The notes below the pieces were generated by a model. That model was not told the DNA's origin. It was given only the letters and a program-made list of their open reading frames with translations, and did no database searches. A DNA stretch of 64,000 bases from Herbaspirillum sp. GW103 (lineage in GTDB: Bacteria > Pseudomonadota > Gammaproteobacteria > Burkholderiales > Burkholderiaceae_D), in contig NZ_AJVC01000003.1 in NCBI RefSeq assembly GCF_000261365.1, forward strand, positions 1,550,001-1,614,000, given 5' to 3'. Shown piece after piece: positions 49,114 to 57,416 of the stretch (positions within the stretch are counted from its first letter, which is position 1; every line of letters starts with the position of its first letter). The translations under genes were made by a program, and so were the position numbers.

Positions 49114-49996
49114 GTTCCCACAGCGCCTCCAGCACATGGCACGTGGCCGGTTCGAGCTGGCTGGCGCGGTGGGCAATGCCCAGGGGGCGCCACAGCGCCG
49201 GTCGCAGCGGTCGCATGACGATGCGCGGATCCAGCAGCACGGGCCGGCCTTGCGCGCTGGCCTCGTGCGGCAAGAGCGTGGCGCCATAACCGGCGGCCAC
49301 CAGGCTCTTGATGGCATCGTTGAAATTGAGCTGGATGCGCGCCACCGGTGCTTCCCCGGCCCCCGCGAACCATTCCGTGGTCAGGCGCGAGAGCCGTGTT
49401 TCGGGGGCATTCAAAATCAGCGGCTGCGCGGCCAGCCAGCCGGGCGTGACCAGTCGCGGCACCTGCCAGGCCGCCGGCAGGAAGGCCATCACCGGATCGC
49501 GCCGCCAGGGCTTGACGCATAGCCCCTGGACGGGTGATTGCGGCAGCGCCACCAGGCCGATGTCGAGCAGCCCTTCGTGCAGCTGCGACAAGGTTTCCTG
49601 CGAGGTCAGAATGTGGATCTGCACGTCGATATCCGGATGACGTTGCCCCAGCCGTTCCAGTACCTGCGGCAGCAGCGTGGCAATGGCACCGGTGGAGGCG
49701 CCCAATCGTACGCGCCCGGCCAGCCCCAGCACCTGCCGCCCTACTTCTTCCAGCGCCTGATCAGCTGCGGCCAGCAATTGCCGGGCGCGGACGATGAGGG
49801 TGGCGCCAATGCCCGATGGCCGCACCTGGCTGCGCTGGCGCAACAGCAGCGGCGCACCGATGCGCTCTTCCAGCTCGCTGATGTGCAGGCTCACCGTGGG
49901 CGGTGCCAGGTGCAACTCGCGCGCGGCAGCGGCAAAGGAACCCAGGTCGGCAATGGCCACCAGGGTACGCAGGCGATCCAGGCTCAATTCACGCAT
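49088..49996 (-). CDS. LysR-family transcription regulator
   Basis: A 302-residue regulator. The winged helix-turn-helix is at residues 5-65 (LDRLRTLVAIADLGSFAAAA, LAPPTVSLHISELEERIG), and the effector domain of periplasmic-binding fold follows (from VRLGASTGAIATLLPQ). It is divergent from argC (start to start 182 bases) and repeats lie between them, so argC and itself are possible targets. It might instead control unlinked genes. Confidence 0.9.
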   Translation of the reverse strand: MRELSLDRLRTLVAIADLGSFAAAARELHLAPPTVSLHISELEERIGAPLLLRQRSQVRPSGIGATLIVRARQLLAAADQALEEVGRQVLGLAGRVRLGASTGAIATLLPQVLERLGQRHPDIDVQIHILTSQETLSQLHEGLLDIGLVALPQSPVQGLCVKPWRRDPVMAFLPAAWQVPRLVTPGWLAAQPLILNAPETRLSRLTTEWFAGAGEAPVARIQLNFNDAIKSLVAAGYGATLLPHEASAQGRPVLLDPRIVMRPLRPALWRPLGIAHRASQLEPATCHVLEALWELKQLKTSR

Positions 49997-50014
49997 CGCA
50001 TGACTCCCGACAGA

Positions 50015-50043
50015 AAAAGATCACGTTCAAAAGATCACGTTCA
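50015..50043. repeat. Tandem repeat in the LysR-argC intergenic region
   Basis: AAAAGATCACGTTCA occurs twice head to tail (50015-50029 and 50029-50043, 14-base period), 19 bases upstream of the LysR start. ACGTTCAG appears a third time in the palindrome that follows. Confidence 0.7.
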
Positions 50044-50048
50044 GTAGA

Positions 50049-50067
50049 CGTTCAGAAAAGCTGAACG
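50049..50067. promoter_or_regulatory. Palindrome, candidate LysR operator
   Basis: CGTTCAG-AAAAG-CTGAACG is a perfect 7-5-7 inverted repeat midway between the divergent LysR and argC genes. It fits the size of a LysR recognition site and shares GTTCA with the adjacent tandem repeats. Confidence 0.6.
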
Positions 50068-50177
50068 AATTCTTTAGAATATTCAACTTTTCCAATTATA
50101 CGATCCGCTTCAACATGCAGTCTTCGGCAAGCGTCGGCCGTTCGATTTCGGCGCCTTTCCCTGTATTGGAGCGAACC

Positions 50178-51110
50178 GTGAGCACACTTCCCCTGATCTT
50201 CATCGATGGCGACCAAGGCACGACCGGCCTGCAGATCCATGAGCGCCTGCGTGGCCGCCATGACCTGCGCATCCTGACCCTGCCGGCTGCCGAGCGCAAG
50301 GATGCGCGGCGTCGCGCCGAGGCCCTCAACAGCGCTGACATCGCCCTGCTGTGCCTGCCGGACGACGCCGCCCGCGAGGCCATCACCTTGATCGAGAATC
50401 CCCGGGTGCGCGTGATCGACGCCAGCTCGGCCCATCGCACCAGCCCCGGCTGGGTCTATGGTTTCCCCGAACTGTCGACGACACAGCCGCAGGCCATTGC
50501 CAACGCACAGCGCGTGACCAATCCCGGCTGCTATCCGACCGGCGCCATCGCCTTGCTGCGCCCGCTGGTGCAGGCAGCACTGGTGCCGGCCGACTACCCG
50601 CTGGCCATCCATGCCGTCTCCGGTTATTCCGGTGGCGGACGCGCCCAGGTCGAGCAATACGAAGGTCCTGATGCCGCCCAGGCCGCGCCCTTCGTGCTCT
50701 ACGGACTGGGCCTGGCACACAAGCATCCGCCCGAGATGCAGCTGCACGCGGGCCTGTCGCAACGTCCGGTGTTCGTGCCCAGCTACGGCGCCTTCAGGCA
50801 GGGCATCGTGTTGTCCATCGCCCTGCAGACCCGTCTGCTGCCGCCCCAGGCCACGCTGGAGAGCCTGCGTACAACGCTGCAGGCGCATTACGCCGGTGCG
50901 CGCCACGTCACGGTGCTGGATGCAGAGCAAAGCGCGGCCACCACCCGGCTCGACCCGACCCGCCACAACAACAGCAACGACATGACACTGGGGGTCTTCG
51001 GCAACGCGACGGCGGGCCACATTCTGCTGTGCGCGGTGTTCGACAACCTCGGCAAGGGTGCCTCCGGTGCCGCCGTGCAAAACCTGGACCTGCTGCTGGG
51101 CGCTCGCTGA
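50178..51110 (+). CDS. argC: N-acetyl-gamma-glutamyl-phosphate reductase, type 2
   Basis: A 310-residue NADPH enzyme of arginine synthesis, reducing N-acetylglutamyl phosphate to the semialdehyde. [18 protein letters not shown] is the type 2 nucleotide-binding N-terminus, the catalytic Cys is in [14 protein letters not shown], and [18 protein letters not shown] is a family signature. GTG at 50178 is chosen since GGAG lies seven bases upstream and the first residues then match the family; ATG at 50115 would add 21 unrelated residues. Not linked to other arg genes (argE is at 27233). Confidence 0.92.
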   Translation: MSTLPLIFIDGDQGTTGLQIHERLRGRHDLRILTLPAAERKDARRRAEALNSADIALLCLPDDAAREAITLIENPRVRVIDASSAHRTSPGWVYGFPELSTTQPQAIANAQRVTNPGCYPTGAIALLRPLVQAALVPADYPLAIHAVSGYSGGGRAQVEQYEGPDAAQAAPFVLYGLGLAHKHPPEMQLHAGLSQRPVFVPSYGAFRQGIVLSIALQTRLLPPQATLESLRTTLQAHYAGARHVTVLDAEQSAATTRLDPTRHNNSNDMTLGVFGNATAGHILLCAVFDNLGKGASGAAVQNLDLLLGAR

Positions 51111-51334
51111 CTCGCATCTTTTTTACAAGCTCATCATTTCAAGACGCTTGACGAACAAGCCCAAACCACAAGGCCCGGCTCATCGTCAAGCGGAAGACTC
51201 GTAAAATCGCGTAAAGCCGACGTTGCGGGCAAGGCAGGAATGGACAGGCTGTGGCATCATGCCGGTTCGATTTGCCACACAACCTGCAGGCGACGGACTG
51301 GCAAGCACCCGCCGCCGCCCCGCTTCGAAGCAAG

Positions 51335-51562
51335 ATGTCCACCACCTTAGGCGCCATCGCGTGCAAGTATCTTGACGCGACCATCAAACTGACTCCCGTA
51401 TTGCGTACCGATGGCAAATGGACGGCGTTCGTCCATATCGACTTCCCGGATCGCACCACGCATGAATTCGGCGATTTCAAGCCGGGCAACTCCAAGATGG
51501 AAGCCCTGCAGAATGCCGTCACCGCCGCCGAACAATACGTGCGCGAGCGCAAGAAGAAATAA
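51335..51562 (+). CDS. Small protein of unknown function
   Basis: A 75-residue soluble protein, MSTTLGAIACKYLDATIKLT and onward, with alternating beta-strand character (GKWTAFVHIDFPDRTTHEFG) and a C-terminal helix with a basic end (VTAAEQYVRERKKK). Codon use fits the neighbours, which supports it being real. I recognise no family. Start at 51335 is after a GAAG; an upstream ATG at 51251 would add 28 less convincing residues. It stands alone between argC and the dctP terminator. Confidence 0.65.
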   Translation: MSTTLGAIACKYLDATIKLTPVLRTDGKWTAFVHIDFPDRTTHEFGDFKPGNSKMEALQNAVTAAEQYVRERKKK

Positions 51563-51588
51563 GGTTTCCGGCCCGCCTCCGCATCATG

Positions 51589-51615
51589 AAAAACGGCCTG
51601 CATCGCTGCAGGCCG
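51589..51615 (-). terminator. Terminator of the itaconate operon
   Basis: CGGCCTGCA / TGCAGGCCG is a perfect 9-base stem with a tetraloop, followed by TTTTT on the minus strand. It lies 26 bases after the dctP stop and marks the operon end. Confidence 0.9.
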
Positions 51616-51640
51616 CCGGGCAAGCCCACCGGTCAGTCGC

Positions 51641-52666
51641 TCAGTTCATCTTCACGCCCGCCGCCTCGCTTTCCTTGTAGATCGCGTCAATCAGATCCTG
51701 TCCCACGCGCGAGGCCATGCTCTTGTGCACCGGCAGCAAGGCGCGCCGCCATTCGGCTTTTTCTGCCTCGCTCAAGGTATAGACCCTGGTCTTGCCGCTG
51801 GCCTTGATGGCGGCCAGGGCGTCATCATTTTCCTTCTGGGCGATGGTGTTGGCATACTCCGTCGCTTCCTTCATGGCGCCCTCCAGCTGGCCGCGCACGT
51901 CGGCTGGCAGGGCTTCCCAGAACTTCTTGTTCACGATCACCGCATAGCCGATGTAGCCGTGGTCCGAGACCGTCAGGTCGGACTGCACTTCGTGCATCTT
52001 CTGCGTATAGATGTTGGAGGGCGTATTCTCGCTGCCATCGACCACGCCGGTCTGCATGGCCTGATAGACCTCGGAAAACGCCAGCACCTGCGGATTGGCC
52101 TTGAGCGCGCGGAACTGTTCGTCCAGCACCTTGGAGGACTGGATGCGCATCTTCAGCGCCCGGAAGTCCGCCACCTTGTGCAGCGGACGGTTGGCCGTCA
52201 TCACCTTCATGCCGTTATCCCAGTAGGCCAGGCCCTTGATCCCCTTGCTCTCCAGCTTCTGGAACAGTCCCTGTCCGATCGGTCCTTCGGTGACACGCTT
52301 CAACACGGTCTTGTTGGGAAAGATGTAGGGCAGATCGAAGACCTCGAATTCCTTGGCGCCCAGCGGCCCGAACTTGGCCAGGGACGGCGCCAGCATCTGC
52401 ACTGAACCCAGTTGCAGGGCCTCCAGTTCTTCCTTGTCCTTGTAGAGGGTACTGTTGGGATAGACCTCGACCTTGACGCGGCCGTTGGTGGCCTTTTCCG
52501 CCAGTTCCTTGAAGCGCTCCGCGCCCTTGCCCTTGGGCGTGTCATTGGCTACCACGTGGCTGAACTTGATGACGATGGTCTGCTGGGCCAGCGCGGCGGT
52601 GGCCGACAGGCTCAACGAGGCGAAGGCGCAGGCGGTCAGTGCCGCCCGCATTGTGATGATGGTCAT
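51641..52666 (-). CDS. dctP: TRAP transporter substrate-binding protein, DctP type
   Basis: A 341-residue periplasmic protein that captures dicarboxylate-like substrates. The signal peptide ends near ALAQQ-TIVIKF; the mature protein has FSHVVANDTPKGKGAERFKE, the conserved Arg in LKMRIQSSKVLDEQF that binds the carboxylate, and ENTPSNIYTQKMHEVQSD. Last gene of the operon, 53 bases after the alcohol dehydrogenase. The membrane subunits DctQ and DctM do not follow, because a terminator comes next. In P. aeruginosa a TRAP system is attached to the itaconate operon, which suggests itaconate as ligand. Confidence 0.9.
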   Translation of the reverse strand: MTIITMRAALTACAFASLSLSATAALAQQTIVIKFSHVVANDTPKGKGAERFKELAEKATNGRVKVEVYPNSTLYKDKEELEALQLGSVQMLAPSLAKFGPLGAKEFEVFDLPYIFPNKTVLKRVTEGPIGQGLFQKLESKGIKGLAYWDNGMKVMTANRPLHKVADFRALKMRIQSSKVLDEQFRALKANPQVLAFSEVYQAMQTGVVDGSENTPSNIYTQKMHEVQSDLTVSDHGYIGYAVIVNKKFWEALPADVRGQLEGAMKEATEYANTIAQKENDDALAAIKASGKTRVYTLSEAEKAEWRRALLPVHKSMASRVGQDLIDAIYKESEAAGVKMN

Positions 52667-52719
52667 GGATGTCTCCTCCGGGGTGATGCAAGCAGGCCGA
52701 TGACCTCGACCCGCTCGCG

Positions 52720-53844
52720 TTAAAACACAATCAGGTCACGCAGTCCCTCCCCGCTGTGCAGGCGATCGAAGCCGCGATTGATATCGGCCAGCGCCAGGCG
52801 CTCGCCCATGAGCTTGTCCACCGGCAGCTTGCCGGCCTGGTACAGACCGATGTAGCGCGGGATATCGCGCACCGGCACGCAGGAACCGATGTAGCTGCCC
52901 TTGACGGTACGTTCCTCGGCCACCAGGCTGACCTGCTGCAGCGCCCAGTTCTGATTCGGTGCCGGCAGACCGGCGGTGACCGTCATGCCGCCGCGGCGGG
53001 TCATGCGATAGGCCGCTTCCATGGCCTGTACCGAGCCCGCCATTTCGAAGGCATAGTCGACCCCGCCCTTGGTGAGTGCCTTGACCTTCTCCACCGCATC
53101 CGGATCGCGGGCATTGACGGTGGCCGTGGCCCCCAGTGCGCGCGCCACCTCCAGCTTGCTGTCATGCAGGTCGACGGCAATCACCTCGCGAGCACCCGAA
53201 GCCAGCGCGCCCAGCAGGGTGCACAGGCCCACGCCGCCCAGCCCCAGCACGGCAGCCGTGGTGCCGGCCTTGACCTCGGCAGTATTGACCGCCGCGCCCA
53301 CGCCGGTGAGCACCGCACAGCCGAACAGGGCGGCCTGAACGGGATCGATGTCGGCCTCGATCTTCACGCAGGAGCGGCGCGAGACCACCGCATGGTCGGC
53401 AAAGGCCGACACGCCCATGTGATGGTGCACGTGCTGCGTGCGGTCACGCAGGCGACGCTGACCGGAGAGCAATTCACCCATGGTATTGGTGGCCGCGCCC
53501 GGCTCGCACAGCGCGGGGCGCCCCTCCATGCAGGGCAGGCAGTGACCGCAGCTGGGCACGAAAACCAGCACCACCAGGTCACCGGCGCGCAGGTCGGTCA
53601 CGCCACTGCCGACCTCGACCACTTCAGCCGAGGCCTCGTGGCCCAGGGCCATCGGTACCGGACGCGGACGCACGCCGGTGATGACCGACAGGTCGGAATG
53701 GCACAGGCCGGCCGCCTTCATCCTGACCAGCACTTCACCGGGGCCGGGCCCATCGAGATCGAGTTCCTCGATCTTCAGCGGCTGACTCTGCGCAAACGGG
53801 TGCGCCTCGGTCACTTCGCGCAGCACGGCAGCTTGGATTTTCAT
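52720..53844 (-). CDS. Zinc-dependent alcohol dehydrogenase
   Basis: A 374-residue medium-chain dehydrogenase. Catalytic zinc ligands lie in AAGLCHSDLS and ALGHEASAEV, the structural zinc lobe is CGHCLPCMEGRPALC, and the NAD-binding motif is VLGLGGVGLCTLLGAL. The nearest relatives by look are class III-like and aryl-alcohol dehydrogenases. ATG at 53844 has GGGAGA eight bases upstream. It lies within the putative itaconate operon but has no place in the known route; it could act on an alcohol or aldehyde related to the substrate, or be a passenger. Confidence 0.9.
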   Translation of the reverse strand: MKIQAAVLREVTEAHPFAQSQPLKIEELDLDGPGPGEVLVRMKAAGLCHSDLSVITGVRPRPVPMALGHEASAEVVEVGSGVTDLRAGDLVVLVFVPSCGHCLPCMEGRPALCEPGAATNTMGELLSGQRRLRDRTQHVHHHMGVSAFADHAVVSRRSCVKIEADIDPVQAALFGCAVLTGVGAAVNTAEVKAGTTAAVLGLGGVGLCTLLGALASGAREVIAVDLHDSKLEVARALGATATVNARDPDAVEKVKALTKGGVDYAFEMAGSVQAMEAAYRMTRRGGMTVTAGLPAPNQNWALQQVSLVAEERTVKGSYIGSCVPVRDIPRYIGLYQAGKLPVDKLMGERLALADINRGFDRLHSGEGLRDLIVF

Positions 53845-53920
53845 GGTGTCGTCTCCCTCTTGGTTGGAAAACGCATAGGTTACACGAGCCACGGTCGGCG
53901 CAATCCGAGGCCCGCCCTGC

Positions 53921-54760
53921 TCAGTCCATCAAGCGCCCTGCCTGATGCAGGAATTTCTCCGCCTGCAAGATCACCGGCCTGTCGATCATCTTGCCCTTGA
54001 GCGAAATGGCGCCACCGTCGCCGGCGCGCACGGCCGCCATCACTTCCTCGGCCCAAGCCAGTTCCCGCTCGCTGGGCATGAAGCCACGTCGCACCCCGTC
54101 GACCTGACGGGGATGGATGCACAGCTTGGCGCCAAAGCCCATGCGCCGGGCCCGCTGCACCACGCGCGTGAGGAAGGCATCGTCATTGAAATCCGTGGTC
54201 ACGCCATCGATGGGCGGGGCAATACCGGCCAGGCGCGAGGCCATCACCATCTCGATGCGGAAGTGCGTCAGCTCTTCCTCCTCCGGCCCGCACTGCATGC
54301 CCAGATCGACCTGTGCATCAATGGAACCAAAGGCCAGTCGCTGCACACCCGGCACGGCAGCGATCTCACGCATGGCGGCCAGACCGGCGGCACTTTCGAT
54401 GAGGGCGATCAGTCCGCGCCCCGGTCCCAGCCGACGGGCGATGGAGGACAGCGTCTTGGCGTCCTCCGCCTTGGGCAGAACAATGCCCGCCATCGATAGT
54501 GCAGAAAACGTCAGCAGGTCATCGCCATGCCAGACGGTGTCGGCGGCGTTGATGCGCACCCACAGACGCGCCTGCGGACCATTGCCGCGCAGCCAGCGCG
54601 CCAGCGTGGCACGGGCCTCTTCCTTCTGCGGCAGGGCCACAGCGTCTTCGAGGTCGACGATGACGGCGTCCGCCCCGCTCTCGAGCGCCTTGGCATAGCG
54701 CTCGGGCCGGTTGGCCGGCACGAACAGGTAGCTGCTGGCGGCAGTGATATGCGGTGCCAT
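53921..54760 (-). CDS. ccl: CitE-like lyase, probable (S)-citramalyl-CoA lyase
   Basis: A 279-residue HpcH/HpaI-CitE family enzyme. Family features: SSYLFVPANRPERYAKAL, the metal/CoA region VIVDLEDAVALPQKEEAR, VRINAADT, the metal Glu in ALIESAAGLAAM, the Asp in FGSIDAQVDLGM, and KLCIHPRQVDGV. In this operon it should cleave (S)-citramalyl-CoA to acetyl-CoA and pyruvate. Malyl-CoA or beta-methylmalyl-CoA lyase are alternatives. Its ATG overlaps the stop of the CoA-transferase by one base (TGATG), indicating coupling. Confidence 0.85.
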   Translation of the reverse strand: MAPHITAASSYLFVPANRPERYAKALESGADAVIVDLEDAVALPQKEEARATLARWLRGNGPQARLWVRINAADTVWHGDDLLTFSALSMAGIVLPKAEDAKTLSSIARRLGPGRGLIALIESAAGLAAMREIAAVPGVQRLAFGSIDAQVDLGMQCGPEEEELTHFRIEMVMASRLAGIAPPIDGVTTDFNDDAFLTRVVQRARRMGFGAKLCIHPRQVDGVRRGFMPSERELAWAEEVMAAVRAGDGGAISLKGKMIDRPVILQAEKFLHQAGRLMD

Positions 54761-55950
54761 CACACGGCTCCCCGTTCGCGCAAGGCCGCGATGGCGGCCG
54801 CGTCATAGCCCAGTCTGCCGAGGATGGCCTCGGTATGCTGGCCCAGTGCCGGGATGGCCTCCATGCGGTAATCGTAGCTGTCATTGACACCGGGGGGCAG
54901 CAGTGCGGCGACCTTGCCGACCGGGGTATCGACTTCGGCCCAGCGTTCGCGCGCAGCCAGTTGCGGGTGCTGCCACAGTTCCTGCATGGTGTTCACACGG
55001 GCATTGGCGATCTGCGCCTGATCCAGCCGCGCCACGACCTGCTCGGCGCTCATGTCGGCAAACATCCCCAAGATCAACTGGCGCAGCGCTTCGCGATGCT
55101 CATGGCGTCGCGCGTTGCTGGAGAAGCGTGCATCGCTGGCCAGCGCGGCATCCTGCAATACCACTTCGCAGAAGACTTTCCATTCACGTTCGTTCTGCAA
55201 GCCCAGCATGACCGTCTTGCCATCACCGGCCTTGAAGGGGCCATAGGGATAGATGGTGGCATGCTCGGCGCCCGAGCGACCCGGCGCACTGGCCCCCTGA
55301 TAGGCGTAATACAGGGGAAAGCTCATCCACTCCGTCAACGCCTCCAGCATCGACAGATCGATGTGGCTGCCGCGTCCATCGCGCCCGCGCTTGATGAGCG
55401 CAGCCAGGATGTTGGAATAGGCATACATGCCGGCGGCGATGTCGGCAATCGAGCAGCCAGCCTTCACCACTTCATCGGGCGTACCGGTGACCGAGAGGAA
55501 ACCTGCTTCGCTCTGGATCAAGAGGTCATACGCCTTCTTGTCACGATAAGGACCGTCCTCACCATAACCGGAAATATCGCAGACGATCAGGCCCGGGTGC
55601 TTGGCATGCAGTACCTTGGCCGACAGGCCCAGACCGGCGGCAGCGCCCGGTGCCAGGTTCTGCACCAGGACATCGGCCTCACCCAGGAGCTGGTCGATGA
55701 TGCGCTTGCCCTCTTCGTCCTTGAGATTGAGGGTCAGGCTTTCCTTGGAACGATTGGTCCACACGAAGTGCGAAGACAGGCCGTTGACGCGCGTATCGTA
55801 GCCGCGGGCAAAATCTCCCACCCCGGGTCGCTCGATCTTGATGACACGGGCGCCCAGGTCCGCCAGCTGGCGTGTACAGAACGGCGCCGCGATGGCGTGC
55901 TCCAGGCTGATGACGGTGATGCCCTCCAGCGGGCGATTGGCTTGCGACAT
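54760..55950 (-). CDS. ict: Family III CoA-transferase (CaiB/BaiF), probable itaconate CoA-transferase
   Basis: A 396-residue CoA-transferase. It opens RPLEGITVISLEHAIAAPFC, continues LADLGARVIKIERPGVGDFA and FVWTNRSKESLTLNLKDEEG, the standard N-terminal half, and has the probable catalytic Asp in GSHIDLSMLEALTEWM. The predicted reaction moves CoA from succinyl-CoA to itaconate. Mesaconate or citramalate CoA-transferase are alternatives. The placement directly before a CitE-like lyase repeats the gene order of the P. aeruginosa itaconate operon. Confidence 0.85.
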   Translation of the reverse strand: MSQANRPLEGITVISLEHAIAAPFCTRQLADLGARVIKIERPGVGDFARGYDTRVNGLSSHFVWTNRSKESLTLNLKDEEGKRIIDQLLGEADVLVQNLAPGAAAGLGLSAKVLHAKHPGLIVCDISGYGEDGPYRDKKAYDLLIQSEAGFLSVTGTPDEVVKAGCSIADIAAGMYAYSNILAALIKRGRDGRGSHIDLSMLEALTEWMSFPLYYAYQGASAPGRSGAEHATIYPYGPFKAGDGKTVMLGLQNEREWKVFCEVVLQDAALASDARFSSNARRHEHREALRQLILGMFADMSAEQVVARLDQAQIANARVNTMQELWQHPQLAARERWAEVDTPVGKVAALLPPGVNDSYDYRMEAIPALGQHTEAILGRLGYDAAAIAALRERGAV

Positions 55951-56004
55951 GGCGTGTGCTCCTGGCGTACTTGGCGCGTCGGGATGATCGGATAGGGTCG
56001 GGCG

Positions 56005-57408
56005 TCAGAACAACTGCTGCAGATCGCGCGTCTCGTGCAGGCGCCAGGCACGTGCGATGATCGCGGCGATCTCGGCGTCGCTGGCCGCGTGCGAGAAACG
56101 TATCAGCCGTGTCGCCTTCTGTTCCAGCTCAGGCCGCGAGAGCGTGTTCTCGGGATCGCCCTTGGGTACATCGACGGCTGCCTCGAAGCGGCGGCCATCA
56201 GTGGTCTGTACCTCCACGCGGCCGAGCCACCGTGCAGGATAGGCTTGATCGACCTCGCTATCGAGCCGCATCTGCACCTTCTGGCGGAACTGCGCCACGC
56301 GCGGATCGCTCAGGGCCTGCTGTTCAAATTCACTCAGCCCGGCCTGCTGATGCACGGCAATCAAGCCCAGCACCGTACCCATGGAAAACTTGGCCTGGTG
56401 CACCGTCTGCGGATCGACCACCGGCCCCAGCACATCGATGGCACCCTGATGCACGCGCGTGGTGACCAGGGCGATCTGGTCGTGACGCAGACCTTCACGC
56501 TGCATCAGCAATTGCAGCGCATCGGCGGCCGGATGCGTATGACGGCAGGAAGCATGGAACTTGAACGAGGTCTCCGCCGTAGCCCAGCGCGTACCCAGGC
56601 CATCGGTGAGGCGAGCAGGATCGGCGTCGCTGGACATGCCGGCCGCCATGCCCCGGGCACCTTCGAGGATGCGTTGCGCGCCGGTGAAACCATCCCGCGT
56701 CAGATACGCTGCCAGCAGCCCGTCGGCAGCGGCCTTGCCGGTATGCAGTTGCTTGGAATCGGCCGCATCGCGCAGGAACTCCCACAGCCCTGCGGCCTGG
56801 GTTCCGGCCGAACCCATGGCATGCAGGAATTGTCGCGCATCGAAATCCATGAGCTTGCCCACCGCCACCGCAGCGGCCAGCGTGCCCACTGTCCCGGTGG
56901 TATGGAAGACCCGGTAGTGCGAGCGCCCCATGAATTGGCCGATGCGGATGCCGGCCTCATAGCCGGCCACGGCGGCCACCAGCAAGTCCGCACCGGACTT
57001 GCCCAGTGCCTGCGCAGCAGCCAGCGCAGCCGGGAATACCACGGCCGCCGGATGGAACACCGAACCGTTGTGCACGTCATCCTGCTCCACGACATGCGAG
57101 GCTGCACCATTGACCAGCGCCGCAAAATACGGCGTGGTACTGCGACGGCTGGTGAGGATGGTCGACGGCCCCTGCTGCGGCCCCATCTGCGCCGCATAGC
57201 GTTCGATGATGCCGACCTGGCGCGCGGTCTTGCCGGCCAGCGCCGAGGCGAACCAATCGAGATAAAGATCTTCGGTACGGGCGATCACTGCCGTCGGGAT
57301 ATCCTCGTAACGCAGCCCGGCCAGAAAGACCGCCAGCAGGCGCGAGGGATGCTCATCGGGCCTGACGTTTTCTGCACCAAGGGTGGAGTTTTCTGCAATG
57401 GCCTGCAT
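56005..57408 (-). CDS. MmgE/PrpD-family protein
   Basis: A 467-residue protein of the 2-methylcitrate/iminodisuccinate dehydratase family. Diagnostic parts are LVNGAASHVVEQDDVHNGSV (with the conserved His-Val-x-Asp-Asp pattern), FHPAAVVFPAALAAAQALGK, AAVAGYEAGIRIGQFMG and FKFHASCRHTHPAADALQL. A homologue occurs at the same place in the P. aeruginosa itaconate operon but is not required by the three-step route; it may handle a side product or a stereoisomer. Eight bases from the upstream acyl-CoA dehydrogenase gene, so clearly co-transcribed. Confidence 0.9.
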   Translation of the reverse strand: MQAIAENSTLGAENVRPDEHPSRLLAVFLAGLRYEDIPTAVIARTEDLYLDWFASALAGKTARQVGIIERYAAQMGPQQGPSTILTSRRSTTPYFAALVNGAASHVVEQDDVHNGSVFHPAAVVFPAALAAAQALGKSGADLLVAAVAGYEAGIRIGQFMGRSHYRVFHTTGTVGTLAAAVAVGKLMDFDARQFLHAMGSAGTQAAGLWEFLRDAADSKQLHTGKAAADGLLAAYLTRDGFTGAQRILEGARGMAAGMSSDADPARLTDGLGTRWATAETSFKFHASCRHTHPAADALQLLMQREGLRHDQIALVTTRVHQGAIDVLGPVVDPQTVHQAKFSMGTVLGLIAVHQQAGLSEFEQQALSDPRVAQFRQKVQMRLDSEVDQAYPARWLGRVEVQTTDGRRFEAAVDVPKGDPENTLSRPELEQKATRLIRFSHAASDAEIAAIIARAWRLHETRDLQQLF

Positions 57409-57416
57409 GATTTGCC

